A stretch of DNA of 64,000 nt from Rhodobacteraceae bacterium SB2 (GTDB taxonomy: Bacteria; Pseudomonadota; Alphaproteobacteria; Rhodobacterales; Rhodobacteraceae), in the NCBI GenBank assembly GCA_001642945.1, contig LGRT01000034.1:124001-188000 (forward strand), in the 5' to 3' direction. Within the stretch, counting starts at the first letter, position 1. Every line of letters begins with the position of its first letter. Shown one piece after another: positions 18,490 to 27,857 of the stretch. The notes under the pieces were generated by a model. That model worked only from the letters and a program-made list of their open reading frames with translations, ran no database searches and was not told the origin of the DNA. The translations under genes were made by a program, and so were the position numbers.

Positions 18490-20146
18490 CGGGTTTGACA
18501 CCGCCTTTTTAAAAGAAAGAAATCTTCAATTTCGCGATCAAGTGCGGCGGCGTATCAGCGGCGCGCTTAGCGAAGAAGAATTCAAACCACTTCGCTTGAT
18601 GAATGGGCTTTATTTGCAGCTTCACGCCTATATGCTGCGCGTGGCTATTCCCTATGGAACTTTAAACAGCGCGCAAATGACTGCTTTGGCCTCAATCGCG
18701 GAAAAATGGGATAAAGGCTACGGTCATTTCACAACCCGTCAAAACATCCAGTTTAACTGGCCCAAATTGCAGGATGTTCCCGATATCTTAGATGCACTGG
18801 CTGAGGTGGAAATGCATGCGATCCAAACCAGCGGCAATACCATACGCAATGTCACGGCAGATCATTTTGCGGGCGCCGCAGCGGATGAAATTGAAGACCC
18901 GCGCCCCTATGCAGAGCTGCTTCGGCAATGGTCAACAGACCATCCCGAATTCCAATTTATGCCGCGCAAATTCAAGATTGCAGTGAGCGGCAGCGCAAAG
19001 GACCGAGCCGTAACGCGCGCGCATGATATTGGCTTGCTTCTCAAAAAAAGAGGCGCAGAAATTGGCTTTGAAGTGATTATAGGCGGGGGGTTAGGTCGAA
19101 CCCCGATGATTGGCAAAACCCTCTGCGACTTTTTACCAAAAAGTGACCTATTACCCTATATTGAGGCCATCGTGAGCGTTTGGAACCTTTTGGGGCGCCG
19201 CGATAACAAGTATAAATCGCGCATAAAAATCACGGTACATGAAAAGGGGCTGCAAGAAATTCAACGCCTTGTCCTAAAACGGTTTTCGGAACTGCGTCCA
19301 CAATTTAAAGGGCAGGATCAAACGCTTCTAAATGCTCTGAAAAAGGCCTTCGCAACCCCCGCTTGGATTGATACCCCAACCACCACATTTCACGAAAATT
19401 ATGCAACATATCCAAATTTTAAGTCCTGGGTGGATATCAATACCAGCCCGCATCGCAACAATGATTACGCCATAGCAACTGTCAGTCTTAAAACTCCGGG
19501 GCAAACGCCAGGCGATGCCAGCAGCGCGCAAATGCGCGTGGTGGCACAACTGGCCAAAACCTATAGCCATGATGAGCTTAGGATAAGCCATGCGCAGAAT
19601 ATTGTCCTGCCCCACGTGCATAAAAGCCATCTTTTCGCGCTTTATAACGGCCTTTATCCAGCCGGATTGGCAACCGCCAATGCAGGGTTGATCTCAGACA
19701 TTATTGCCTGCCCAGGAATGGATTATTGCGCTTTGGCAACCGCGCGCTCAATCCCCGTAGCGCAAGAAATCGCGCTGCGGTTCAAGGCTTTAAAGTTAGA
19801 GCATGATATCGGTCCGCTGCAAATCAAAATATCGGGCTGTATAAACGCCTGCGGACATCATCACGTTGGGCATATCGGGATATTGGGGCTGGATCGTGCC
19901 GGCGTTGAAAACTATCAAATCACGCTTGGCGGAGATGCTACAGAAACCGCTACCATCGGAGAACGTGCCGGCCCAGGATTTGACGCGTCTACCATCGTTT
20001 CGGCGATTGAAAGGGTGGTGTTTACCTATCTTGATCTGCGCCTTTCCAACCTAGAAACCTTTCTCGAAACCTTTCGCAGAGTGGGCGCGCCACCTTTCAA
20101 AGCGGCCCTTTATCCGGATGCCAGCGAAGGCAAAAACGCCGCTTGA
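18476..20146 (+). CDS. cysI: Nitrite/sulfite reductase hemoprotein
   Basis: 556 residues from the ATG at 18476 (MYQYNGFDTAFL), which has AGAGG ahead; an earlier ATG at 18452 adds eight odd residues. Two ferrite-like halves are present. The siroheme/4Fe-4S ligands are CPGMDYC (Cys412, Cys418) and GCINACGHH (Cys455, Cys459). N-terminal GYGHFTTRQNIQFNW is also typical. It reduces sulfite to sulfide (or nitrite to ammonia) in the cytoplasm. Siroheme from CysG, next to DUF2849 and Fpr, favours sulfite. The sulfur-specific cysH expected next is absent. Confidence 0.93.
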   Translation: MYQYNGFDTAFLKERNLQFRDQVRRRISGALSEEEFKPLRLMNGLYLQLHAYMLRVAIPYGTLNSAQMTALASIAEKWDKGYGHFTTRQNIQFNWPKLQDVPDILDALAEVEMHAIQTSGNTIRNVTADHFAGAAADEIEDPRPYAELLRQWSTDHPEFQFMPRKFKIAVSGSAKDRAVTRAHDIGLLLKKRGAEIGFEVIIGGGLGRTPMIGKTLCDFLPKSDLLPYIEAIVSVWNLLGRRDNKYKSRIKITVHEKGLQEIQRLVLKRFSELRPQFKGQDQTLLNALKKAFATPAWIDTPTTTFHENYATYPNFKSWVDINTSPHRNNDYAIATVSLKTPGQTPGDASSAQMRVVAQLAKTYSHDELRISHAQNIVLPHVHKSHLFALYNGLYPAGLATANAGLISDIIACPGMDYCALATARSIPVAQEIALRFKALKLEHDIGPLQIKISGCINACGHHHVGHIGILGLDRAGVENYQITLGGDATETATIGERAGPGFDASTIVSAIERVVFTYLDLRLSNLETFLETFRRVGAPPFKAALYPDASEGKNAA

Positions 20147-20210
20147 AACCCCTAAACAGCTATAACAGCGTGCGCCAGAAATGGCGTTTAAGAAAGACTG
20201 GAACACTCAA

Positions 20211-20588
20211 ATGGATGTTATTGTTACGGATAGCGGATTTTCAGCCGACACTTGGAGCGATGAGACCACGTTCAGCTTCGCTTCAGAGACCGATCCCGAA
20301 AACCTAACCCTACCCAAGGCTATTCAGCGGGTAGTCATCATCTTTCCTAATTTTGCCGATGGGCGCGGGTTTACGCTTGCTCGATTGCTGCGGTTGCGCG
20401 GGTATACCGGCATTCTCAGAGCCAAAGGGCCCATTATTTCTGACCAATACGCGATGGCGCGCAGATCGGGCTTCGATGAAATTGCAATTTCGCAAGCTCA
20501 AGCCCTGCGCCAACCTGAAAAAGATTGGGTTTTTCGGTCAAATTGGACAGCCCACAGCTATCAATCACGATTGCAAGCAAGCGGCTAG
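20211..20588 (+). CDS. DUF934 protein
   Basis: 125 residues from the ATG at 20211 (MDVIVTDSGF); an upstream ATG at 20181 would add ten residues without family match. It is of the DUF934 family, regularly found with assimilatory sulfite reductase genes. Visible are VVIIFPNFADGRGFTLARLLR, LRAKGPIISDQYAMARRSGFDEI and WTAHSYQSRL. Function is unknown. In related genomes cysH lies just before this gene; here only 64 bases separate it from cysI. Confidence 0.87.
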   Translation: MDVIVTDSGFSADTWSDETTFSFASETDPENLTLPKAIQRVVIIFPNFADGRGFTLARLLRLRGYTGILRAKGPIISDQYAMARRSGFDEIAISQAQALRQPEKDWVFRSNWTAHSYQSRLQASG

Positions 20589-20654
20589 AAATTCATTTCA
20601 AAACCCGTTAAACCTGTTCCCAACTGTAAATATAAACTGACAGAGTATATTATT

Positions 20655-21455
20655 TTGAACCAAACTGCTGCTATAAAACCCACCAGGCTGCCCGATGCGC
20701 AAACCGTTACCCATGTTCAACATTGGACAGATCGTTTGTTTTCATTTCGCGTAAAACGGCCACAAAGCCTGCGCTTTCGATCTGGCGAATTCGTCATGAT
20801 CGGCCTTTTGAAAGACGATGGAAAACCGCTTCTGCGGGCGTATTCTATCGCTTCGCCCTCTTGGGCTGAGGAACTTGAATTTTACTCGATCAAAGTACAA
20901 GATGGCCCGCTGACCTCGCGGCTTCAGCATATCCAACCGGGGGATGAAATCATCCTGAGGCCGAAGCCGGTTGGAACGCTGGTGCATGATGCATTGCTAA
21001 CTGGAAAACGCCTATGGTTTTTCGCCACTGGAACCGGAATTGCGCCGTTTGCTTCCTTGGTCCGCGAACCTCAAACTTATGAAGATTATGATCAAATCAT
21101 TCTAACGCATACTTGCCGAGACCGCGCAGAATTGACCTATGGCAGCGAATTGGTAAACGCGCTATCAGACGATCCCTTGATCGGAGAGATGATCGGCGAC
21201 AAGCTTACCTATTATCCGACGACCACGCGCGAACAAAGCCCAAAGATGGGGCGGATCACCGATCTGTTGAACAATGGCGAAGTGCTGAGCGATCTTGGAA
21301 TTGACACGATTAACCCAAAGACAGACCGAGCAATGGTCTGTGGGTCATTGGGCCTGAACACAGATTTAAAAGCTATTTTGGAAAGCTATGGGCTTAAAGA
21401 AGGCGCCAATTCGGAACCAGCCGAATATGTTGTTGAAAAAGCGTTTGTCGGGTAA
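20655..21455 (+). CDS. fpr: Ferredoxin--NADP reductase
   Basis: 266 residues. The FAD domain has RAYSIASPSWAEELEFYSI; the NADP domain has FFATGTGIAPFASLVREP, THTCRDRAELTY and MVCGSLGLN. It passes electrons between NADPH and ferredoxin or flavodoxin, here most likely toward CysI. The start is a TTG at 20655; the resulting N-terminus (LPDAQTVTHVQHWTDRLFSF) fits the family, and no ATG is available before it. It ends the sulfite-reduction operon. Confidence 0.92.
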   Translation: MNQTAAIKPTRLPDAQTVTHVQHWTDRLFSFRVKRPQSLRFRSGEFVMIGLLKDDGKPLLRAYSIASPSWAEELEFYSIKVQDGPLTSRLQHIQPGDEIILRPKPVGTLVHDALLTGKRLWFFATGTGIAPFASLVREPQTYEDYDQIILTHTCRDRAELTYGSELVNALSDDPLIGEMIGDKLTYYPTTTREQSPKMGRITDLLNNGEVLSDLGIDTINPKTDRAMVCGSLGLNTDLKAILESYGLKEGANSEPAEYVVEKAFVG

Positions 21456-21523
21456 TTAGGCTCGGCGTGGCCTATTATGTGCTGAAACGGCATAATTGTT
21501 TGTCTTTCAAGCAACAGAGCAAC

Positions 21524-21541
21524 AAAACCATTACTGGTTTT
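21524..21541 (+). repeat. Small hairpin in the infC leader
   Basis: AAAACCA (21524-21530) pairs with TGGTTTT (21535-21541) over a four-base loop. It lies 78 bases before the infC start. It could be a weak terminator of the cys operon or part of an infC leader structure. Confidence 0.35.
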
Positions 21542-21619
21542 AGAAATAACGCTTGTCATGGGTGAGCAGTCTCGATATCGCAGAGATCAATTAAGCTTAA
21601 CAAAATAAGGAATGATCCC

Positions 21620-22165
21620 ATAGCTCGCAGACCTCACAACGCGCCACCATCGCGCGAAACCGGACCCCGCGTAAATGATCGCATAGACAGCTCGGAAATA
21701 CGGCTCATTGGGGCCGAAGGTGAAAACGTAGGGGTGGTAACCCCCGCACGCGGCCAAGAACTTGCAGATCAAGTCGGTTTGGATTTGGTTGAGATTTCTC
21801 CCAACGCCAGCCCACCCGTTTGTAAAATTATGGATTTTGGCAAATATAAATACGAGCAACAAAAACGCGAATCCGAAGCCCGTAAAAAACAAAAAATTAT
21901 TGAGATCAAGGAAATCAAATTCCGACCGGGGACAGATATCCACGATTACGAAGTGAAAATGCGCAGCGTGTATAAATTTTTGGAAAACGGTGACAAGGTT
22001 AAAATCACCATGCGCTTTCGAGGACGCGAGATGGCGCATCAAAATCTGGGCCGCGAACTTCTGGAACGGGTGGCAGATGATGTTAAAGAATTGGGCAAAG
22101 TAGAAAATATGCCGAAAATGGAAGGTCGTCAAATGACGATGATGATCGGTCCTGCCGCAAAATAA
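21620..22165 (+). CDS. infC: Translation initiation factor IF-3 with AUA start
   Basis: 181 residues. IF-3 binds the 30S subunit and checks the start codon. The frame has no ATG, GTG or TTG before the internal GTG at 21734, yet conserved IF-3 sequence begins far earlier: [21 protein letters not shown], then [20 protein letters not shown] and the C-terminal [12 protein letters not shown]. The best start is ATA at 21620, eight bases after an AAGGA. Rare start codons in infC are a known feedback device, since IF-3 rejects them (AUU in E. coli). An ATT at 21590 in the same frame is the less likely alternative. A strong terminator follows. Confidence 0.9.
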   Translation: MARRPHNAPPSRETGPRVNDRIDSSEIRLIGAEGENVGVVTPARGQELADQVGLDLVEISPNASPPVCKIMDFGKYKYEQQKRESEARKKQKIIEIKEIKFRPGTDIHDYEVKMRSVYKFLENGDKVKITMRFRGREMAHQNLGRELLERVADDVKELGKVENMPKMEGRQMTMMIGPAAK

Positions 22166-22195
22166 TCTCAAACTTACGCTTAAAATTTTATTCAA

Positions 22196-22221
22196 AACCG
22201 AGGCTTTGCCTCGGTTTTTTT
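22196..22221 (+). terminator. Strong rho-independent terminator after infC
   Basis: AACCGAGGC (22196-22204), loop TTT, GCCTCGGTT (22208-22216), then five more T. This is a nine-base-pair stem directly joined to a seven-T run. On the other strand four T follow the stem, so it may also stop the convergent molybdopterin gene. Confidence 0.92.
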
Positions 22222-22260
22222 GCACTTACAACCATAAATGCCCGCACAAGAAGGCGCGCG

Positions 22261-23259
22261 TTATCCCTCGGAACGCCGCCGAGGCTGAGGCCGGGTTGGA
22301 ATTTCTTTCAGCAAGCCTCCAATCGCCATTTCAGCAAAACTGTGATCATCCAGCGTAACGCCGCAGGCAATCCGAGACAAAACCCAATCCGCCCCGTTTA
22401 GCGCCGGAGATCTTACGCACCCAGGAAATCCAATTACCGGCTTGCCAGTGAGCGCGCCTAAAACCAAAAGATTTCCCGGATCAACAGGCATTCCAAATCG
22501 TTCGATGTTGCCCCCTGCTGCACGCACAGCTTTCGGAGCGGTGTCATTGAGATCAGAGGTGGCAGAGCTGGTGAGCATTAAAATGAGATCGCCCGAGGCA
22601 TCCTTCAGCGCATGCGCCATCTCTTGGGTCTGATGAGGCGTGGTAACCACTTCCACTAGCGTGATATTTAAAGCAGCAAGCCTTTGCCTTATCGTTTCAA
22701 CGCCCTTTTCGCCAGGGCCACCTTTCGAAACACTCACAATCAAGCTGGCAGAGCGCATAACGGGAGGCAGTACTTTAATCGCTGCCTGCGCCAGCTTGCA
22801 GGCCGCTTGTAGCTTGTCACCAGACACGCCATAGCTGATGATTTTTACCGTTCCCACCAAGCTTCCGGTCGAAACCTGCTGATATTGGGGCAAGGTCGCC
22901 AAAGAAATCATTGAATCTATAGAATTGAGAGCGATCAATTTTTTAACGTTTTGACTAACCACGCCTGCCCCTGTGGCAATCAGATTGACCCGCCCCGTGA
23001 AGGCCGCACTCAAACGCAAGCCGGCCTGCTCAGGATAGGGCACCAAGGCCTTTGCCAAAGCAACAGCCGCCGCATCTTCCGCAATATCGCGCTCTTGCAA
23101 GCGCGCCGCGCTGATATGCGTTATGCCGGCGCGCGTTAATTCATCGATATGATCCTTGTTCAGCGTCACGCCTTTGCGCAGCCGCCTGCCCAGCAGGTCA
23201 ATCGAATGCGCAAGAATACAGCCCTCGGCGGCGCTTACAGGCAGCTCATCAAATATCAT
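22261..23259 (-). CDS. Molybdopterin-binding protein (MoCF/MoeA-like)
   Basis: 332 residues. The second half is a molybdenum-cofactor-binding fold: LIVSVSKGGPGEKGVETIRQRL, then LILMLTSSATSDLNDTAPKAV, and NLLVLGALTGKPVIGFPGC. The first half resembles the CoxF-region proteins of CO-dehydrogenase clusters (GRRLRKGVTLNKDHIDELTRAG). Related proteins are often fused to, or followed by, a MobA-type nucleotidyltransferase, which is absent here. Its ATG overlaps the xdhC stop (TGATG). A role in preparing or inserting Mo cofactor into a hydroxylase is inferred. Confidence 0.82.
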   Translation of the reverse strand: MIFDELPVSAAEGCILAHSIDLLGRRLRKGVTLNKDHIDELTRAGITHISAARLQERDIAEDAAAVALAKALVPYPEQAGLRLSAAFTGRVNLIATGAGVVSQNVKKLIALNSIDSMISLATLPQYQQVSTGSLVGTVKIISYGVSGDKLQAACKLAQAAIKVLPPVMRSASLIVSVSKGGPGEKGVETIRQRLAALNITLVEVVTTPHQTQEMAHALKDASGDLILMLTSSATSDLNDTAPKAVRAAGGNIERFGMPVDPGNLLVLGALTGKPVIGFPGCVRSPALNGADWVLSRIACGVTLDDHSFAEMAIGGLLKEIPTRPQPRRRSEG

Positions 23260-24242
23260 CAGGGCAACCGCAGCGTGGCTATCATTTGAGCTAAAATCGA
23301 CGCAGCAATCTCGGCCGGGGTTGCCGCCCTGATTGGCAGCCCCACGGGCCCATGAATTCGACCAATTTGGGCCTGAGAAAACCCCAAGCTCAAAAATCGT
23401 TCAACGCGCGTATGATGCGTGCGCGTCGAGCCAAGAGCACCGATATAATAAGCATTTGAGGCTAAACCAACCTGCAGCGCCGGGTCATCAAGCTTTGGAT
23501 CATGGGTCAACAGAACCAAAGCGCTGCGCGCTTCAAGCTGTAAATCACGTAGCGCCTGATCTGGCCAATCCTCAATAATTTGGTGATTGGGAAACCGCTC
23601 AATCGACCCAAAGCTTCCCCGTGGATCAATTAGATAAACATCAAACCCGGCCAGCTCGGCCATCGGCACAAGCGCCTGCGCAATATGAACGGCCCCAACA
23701 ATAATCAATCTTAACTTTGGATTATGAACCGAAACGAATGTAACACCATCGGGTTCAAACCCTGAACGGTCAAGCCGCATCCGCTCGTCATAACCGTGTG
23801 CGTGCAAGGCATTTGCGCCCGTTTCACAATTCACACAATAGGCCATCGGTTGACGTGCGGCGCGCGCAGCCACCAACTCGGCAAGCAACGGCTCTGACAG
23901 GACAGCGCCCACCGGTTCCAGCAACACGCGGATCGTACCTCCGCAGGCCAATCCCACCGCAAACGCATCCCCGTCGCTTATGCCATATTCTAAAACCTTG
24001 ATCTCTCCAGCGCTTAACGCCTCTAAGGCCTCGAGCACAACGGCCCCTTCCACGCAGCCACCAGAAACCGAGCCCGCCATATCCCCCTGCCCGCTAATCA
24101 CCATCTGACCGCCGATCCGCCGCGGCGCTGAGCCCCAAGTTTGAACAACCGTGGCAAGCACAGCCCCACGCCCCTCTCGATGCCAGGCTAAGGCTTGCTC
24201 GGGGATTGCTTCAATTTGCTTTGCGCTATTGATTTCGGTCAA
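23259..24242 (-). CDS. xdhC: XdhC family Mo-cofactor maturation protein
   Basis: 327 residues with the two XdhC blocks: N-terminal LATVVQTWGSAPRRIGGQMVIS and SVSGGCVEGAVV, and a C-terminal Rossmann part with LIIVGAVHIAQALVPMAELAGF, VLLTHDPKLDDPAL and YIGALGSTRTHHTRVERFL. XdhC binds Mo cofactor, supports its sulfuration and inserts it into xanthine-dehydrogenase-type enzymes. It lies between the CoxE-like gene and the molybdopterin protein, in the order of CO-dehydrogenase-type accessory clusters. Confidence 0.92.
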   Translation of the reverse strand: MTEINSAKQIEAIPEQALAWHREGRGAVLATVVQTWGSAPRRIGGQMVISGQGDMAGSVSGGCVEGAVVLEALEALSAGEIKVLEYGISDGDAFAVGLACGGTIRVLLEPVGAVLSEPLLAELVAARAARQPMAYCVNCETGANALHAHGYDERMRLDRSGFEPDGVTFVSVHNPKLRLIIVGAVHIAQALVPMAELAGFDVYLIDPRGSFGSIERFPNHQIIEDWPDQALRDLQLEARSALVLLTHDPKLDDPALQVGLASNAYYIGALGSTRTHHTRVERFLSLGFSQAQIGRIHGPVGLPIRAATPAEIAASILAQMIATLRLP

Positions 24243-24264
24243 TTTACATACCCTATTTTCAGTT

Positions 24265-25524
24265 TCACGCCATCGTTTTTAATATCCGAGTTTTCGCGCC
24301 CACATCATCTGGCGCTGAAACAACCTCGGCCAATTCCATCAAGGACGCAATAGAGTGGCTGGCTCTAAGGCTATCAACATATGGCAAAATCGCGCGTATG
24401 CCAGCAGCCTTTGCGCTAAATTCATCCCACCGCAACAAGGGGTTTAACCAGATTAAGCGCCGCGCTGTTCGTTGCAGGCGTCGCATTTCTTCCCCAAGAT
24501 CCGCGCTTACGTCGCGCTCTAAACCATCGGTAATTAGCAGCACAACTGCGCCTTGGCCCAAAACGCGCCGCCCCCAATCCCGATTAAAGGCTTGCAAACA
24601 ACTGGCGATGCGGGTTCCACCTTCCCAATCCTGCGCTTCAACACCCGCCGCTGCAAGCGCGGTATCCACATCAGATGTCTGCAAATGTCTGGAAATGTTC
24701 GTTAGGCGCGTTCCAAATGTAAACCCGTAAACATGCGCCCAACCACCCTGCTTTTGATTGCTCACCGCGTGTAAGAAATGCAACACCATTCGACTATATC
24801 GGCTCATGGATCCTGATATATCACAAAGAACAACCAAATTCGGCCATCGCACACGCGGCTTTTTATACGCAAGTTTATGCAACTCGCCGCCTGAGCGTTG
24901 CGCCAACCGCAGGCTACCAGCCCTGTTTATCACGCTGCGCCGTGACGCGCGTTGCCAGCGCCGTGACATAAGCGGAGGTATAGGCAGCTCTAACCGCGCC
25001 AACATCGCCTTGGCCTCGGCGATTTCCTCAAGGTTCATCTGCTCAAAATCCATCGATTTTAATCGTTCTTGTGCAGAGGCTGTCAGCGCCCAATCCAGCT
25101 CAAGCATAGGTGCCTCGTCTTGCGGCAGCGGCGTCTCGATTGGCGCTTGCGGTTGTTCGCCATCTAAAAGCGCTTCGGCAGCGCGCTTTTCAGCCGCAAC
25201 CGCGCCAGTTTTATCAGGTGCAGCGCCGATTGAGGGCAACATCAGCGCCATCATATGCTCAAGATATTGCGGATCGCGCCAAAACAAACGAAACGATTGA
25301 TCAAACACCGCGCGAGACTCTGGCCGAGACACAAAGCAGGCATGCAAGGTCCAATAAAAATCTTGCTTTTTGGTAAAGCCTGCCGCAGAGACAGCCTCAA
25401 TAGCAGCGATCACCCGCCCGGTTCCAATCGGTAGACCCGCGCGGCGTAAGGCTCGGGCAAAATGCATGATATTCTGCGCTAATTTGGGGTCATCGGGCAG
25501 GTGTAAAGGATGATACCGCGCCAT
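24265..25524 (-). CDS. VWA domain protein, CoxE-like
   Basis: 419 residues from the ATG at 25524 (MARYHPLHLPDDPKLA); a TTG at 25548 is a weaker choice. The middle part is charged. The C-terminal half is a von Willebrand A domain with the metal site DISGSMSRYSR and later LLITDGLERD. CoxE works with a MoxR ATPase (here the gene upstream) in the last maturation steps of Mo-hydroxylases. The family is sure; the client enzyme is not encoded in this window. Confidence 0.9.
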   Translation of the reverse strand: MARYHPLHLPDDPKLAQNIMHFARALRRAGLPIGTGRVIAAIEAVSAAGFTKKQDFYWTLHACFVSRPESRAVFDQSFRLFWRDPQYLEHMMALMLPSIGAAPDKTGAVAAEKRAAEALLDGEQPQAPIETPLPQDEAPMLELDWALTASAQERLKSMDFEQMNLEEIAEAKAMLARLELPIPPLMSRRWQRASRRSVINRAGSLRLAQRSGGELHKLAYKKPRVRWPNLVVLCDISGSMSRYSRMVLHFLHAVSNQKQGGWAHVYGFTFGTRLTNISRHLQTSDVDTALAAAGVEAQDWEGGTRIASCLQAFNRDWGRRVLGQGAVVLLITDGLERDVSADLGEEMRRLQRTARRLIWLNPLLRWDEFSAKAAGIRAILPYVDSLRASHSIASLMELAEVVSAPDDVGAKTRILKTMA

Positions 25525-25624
25525 TAGATCGCCATCATTGAAACGCAAATAGACCGCGCGGCGCCTTCTATGGTGAGAAAACCATACCGGCAGCTCGGCG
25601 CGAAAATCAAGAAACGCGCCCGTA

Positions 25625-26524
25625 TCATGCAGGGTTCAGATTTCTGCGCGCGTCATCCAAAATCCGCTTGGCCTCTGATCCCTGCAGCTTTGAAATATCG
25701 TCTTGGTATTTCAAAATGGCGCCCAGCGTATCTGCAATCACCTCGGGGCTTAACGCAATACAATCCAGCGCCAATAAGCATTTGGCCCAGTCAATAGTTT
25801 CGGCGACGCCAGGCTTTTTAAACAAATCTTCTTGCCGTAAGGCTTGAATAAACGCCACGACTTCGCGGCTTAGATCCGCCGCAAGCTCGGGAGCCTGCGC
25901 CTTTAATATCGCCAGCTCGCGGTCAAAATCAGGATAATCAACCCAATGATACAGGCAGCGGCGCTTAAGCGCATCATGCACCTCGCGGGTTCGGTTCGAG
26001 GTCACGATCACAATCGGCGGCTCGGGCGCTTTGATGCTGCCAAGCTCTGGAATAGTGACTTGAAAATCTGACAGCGCCTCAAGCAAAAAAGCCTCAAAGG
26101 GCTCGTCAGTGCGATCCAATTCATCAATCAACAAGATGGGGGGGCCACGGTCGTCGCGTTGCATGGCTTGTAGAAGGGGACGCGCGATCAAAAACTCTTC
26201 GGAAAACAATTCTTGCTTCAAACCCCGCCGCTCAACGCCGCCGGTGGCTTCTGCAGTGCGAATGGCGATCATCTGCGCGGCAAAGTTCCATTCGTAAACG
26301 GCAGAAGAAGCGTCTAACCCTTCATAGCATTGCAACCGAATGAGGTTGCGCCCAAGGCAGGCCGCAAGCGCTTTGGCAATTTCAGTTTTACCAACCCCAG
26401 CTTCACCTTCTAAAAACAAGGGTCGGCCCAATTTCAATGATAAAAACACCACCGTCGCCAAAGCACGCCCGCAGACATACCCACCAGCGTTCAACCGTTC
26501 TTGAACTTGATCAATCGATTCCAC
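25625..26524 (-). CDS. MoxR-type AAA ATPase, CoxD-like
   Basis: 299 residues from a GTG at 26524, chosen because a purine-rich GGAGGGGAAGG lies ahead and the protein then begins at the family's usual point (ESIDQVQERLNAGGYVCGR). The open frame continues 46 codons upstream, but without family likeness. Motifs are Walker A GEAGVGKTEIAKAL, Walker B LLIDELDRTDEPFE, sensor IVIVTSNRTREVHDALKRRC. These ATPases act as chaperones with VWA partners such as the next gene. The gap to pyrC on the other strand (26525-26740) should hold both promoters. Confidence 0.9.
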   Translation of the reverse strand: MESIDQVQERLNAGGYVCGRALATVVFLSLKLGRPLFLEGEAGVGKTEIAKALAACLGRNLIRLQCYEGLDASSAVYEWNFAAQMIAIRTAEATGGVERRGLKQELFSEEFLIARPLLQAMQRDDRGPPILLIDELDRTDEPFEAFLLEALSDFQVTIPELGSIKAPEPPIVIVTSNRTREVHDALKRRCLYHWVDYPDFDRELAILKAQAPELAADLSREVVAFIQALRQEDLFKKPGVAETIDWAKCLLALDCIALSPEVIADTLGAILKYQDDISKLQGSEAKRILDDARRNLNPA

Positions 26525-26740
26525 CCTAAAACCTTCCCCTCCGCCAGCACATATAGCTGCATCACTTAGCGCGAAGGTCAAGCCCCAAGGCGAGAAAGCG
26601 TAACTTCGTAATTGGCGCATAAACGGGCATGCATAAAGAAAGTTGCGTAAAAGACAGACCATAAGGGCTGTTGAAAAAGTTAGTCTACGATATCCAATGC
26701 CCTCTGGAAATCCGCGCCGGCTTTATGCTAGCAGACCCTT

Positions 26741-27784
26741 ATGCAAAAAGTCCTCTCCCTCCCCCGTCCGGATGATTGGCACCTTCACCTGCGCGATGGC
26801 GCGATGATGGCATCCGTTTTAGCCTCAAGCGCCGATCACTTTGCCCGGGCGTTAATCATGCCCAATTTGGTACCGCCAGTGGTGACGGGCGCAGAGGCTC
26901 AAGCCTATAAAACCCGCATTACAGCGCAGCTACCCAAGGCATCAGCTTTTTCGCCCTTGATGACGCTTTATCTGACCGAAGCCACCGACCCCGAGGATCT
27001 GGCAAAAGCTTTTCAATCCGGGCTGATCAGCGCGGTAAAACTGTACCCGGCGGGCGCGACAACCAATTCAGCCTCCGGTGTCACAGATTTTAACGCGGTT
27101 CAGCCCGCATTGGAAAAGATGGCTGAAATCGGATGTCCGCTTTGCGTTCACGGAGAGGTGACAGATCCAGCTGTTGATATTTTTGATCGTGAAATGGTGT
27201 TTATAGATCGCGTGCTGGATCCACTTCGGCGTCAAAACCCAGATCTTAAGGTGGTTATGGAACATATCACCACCCAGCAAGGCGTAGACTATGTGAAATC
27301 TAGCGCCAGCGGCCTTGCCGCAACCATCACAACGCATCATCTGATGATCAACCGCAATCATATTCTGGCCGGCGGCATCAAACCCCATTATTATTGCCTG
27401 CCTGTCGCAAAACGCGAGGAACACCGTTTGGCGCTGCGCGCTGCCGCCACCAGTGGTGATAGCCGGTTTTTCCTTGGCACGGACAGCGCGCCGCATATTG
27501 ATGCCGCAAAAGAAAGCGCTTGCGGATGCGCCGGATGCTTTACCGCCAGCGTAACAATGCCTTTGCTTGCGCATGTTTTCGAAGAAGAAAGCGCGCTGGA
27601 CGCCTTGGCTAATTTCACCTCATCCAATGGGGCGCTGTTTTACGATAAACCGAGGAATGAAAAAACGCTTACGCTTCAGAAAAGGTCCGAGCCGCTGCCG
27701 ATAGAGCCGCAGTTACAAACCCCCGACGGGCCGGTCACTTTGTTCGACCCTGGCGTTCCAATCTTTTGGCATGTTGTGGCGTAA
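26741..27784 (+). CDS. pyrC: Dihydroorotase (class II)
   Basis: 347 residues, the E. coli PyrC type. It cyclises carbamoyl-aspartate to dihydroorotate in pyrimidine synthesis. The metal and substrate sites are all present: [23 protein letters not shown] with the carboxylated Lys, [35 protein letters not shown] and LGTDSAPH with the catalytic Asp. Length is normal. pyrE follows after 73 bases, probably in the same transcript. Confidence 0.96.
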   Translation: MQKVLSLPRPDDWHLHLRDGAMMASVLASSADHFARALIMPNLVPPVVTGAEAQAYKTRITAQLPKASAFSPLMTLYLTEATDPEDLAKAFQSGLISAVKLYPAGATTNSASGVTDFNAVQPALEKMAEIGCPLCVHGEVTDPAVDIFDREMVFIDRVLDPLRRQNPDLKVVMEHITTQQGVDYVKSSASGLAATITTHHLMINRNHILAGGIKPHYYCLPVAKREEHRLALRAAATSGDSRFFLGTDSAPHIDAAKESACGCAGCFTASVTMPLLAHVFEEESALDALANFTSSNGALFYDKPRNEKTLTLQKRSEPLPIEPQLQTPDGPVTLFDPGVPIFWHVVA

Positions 27785-27857
27785 ACCCGCGTTAGCGCAT
27801 TGCGCAAAAGCCTTGAACTATCCGTGCGTAAGCACAAACCTATGAAAGTGTTCAAAG

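Noticed and set aside
21587-22225. Minus-strand open frame of 212 codons over infC
   Set aside because: It is antisense to IF-3, which is certain, and spans its terminator.
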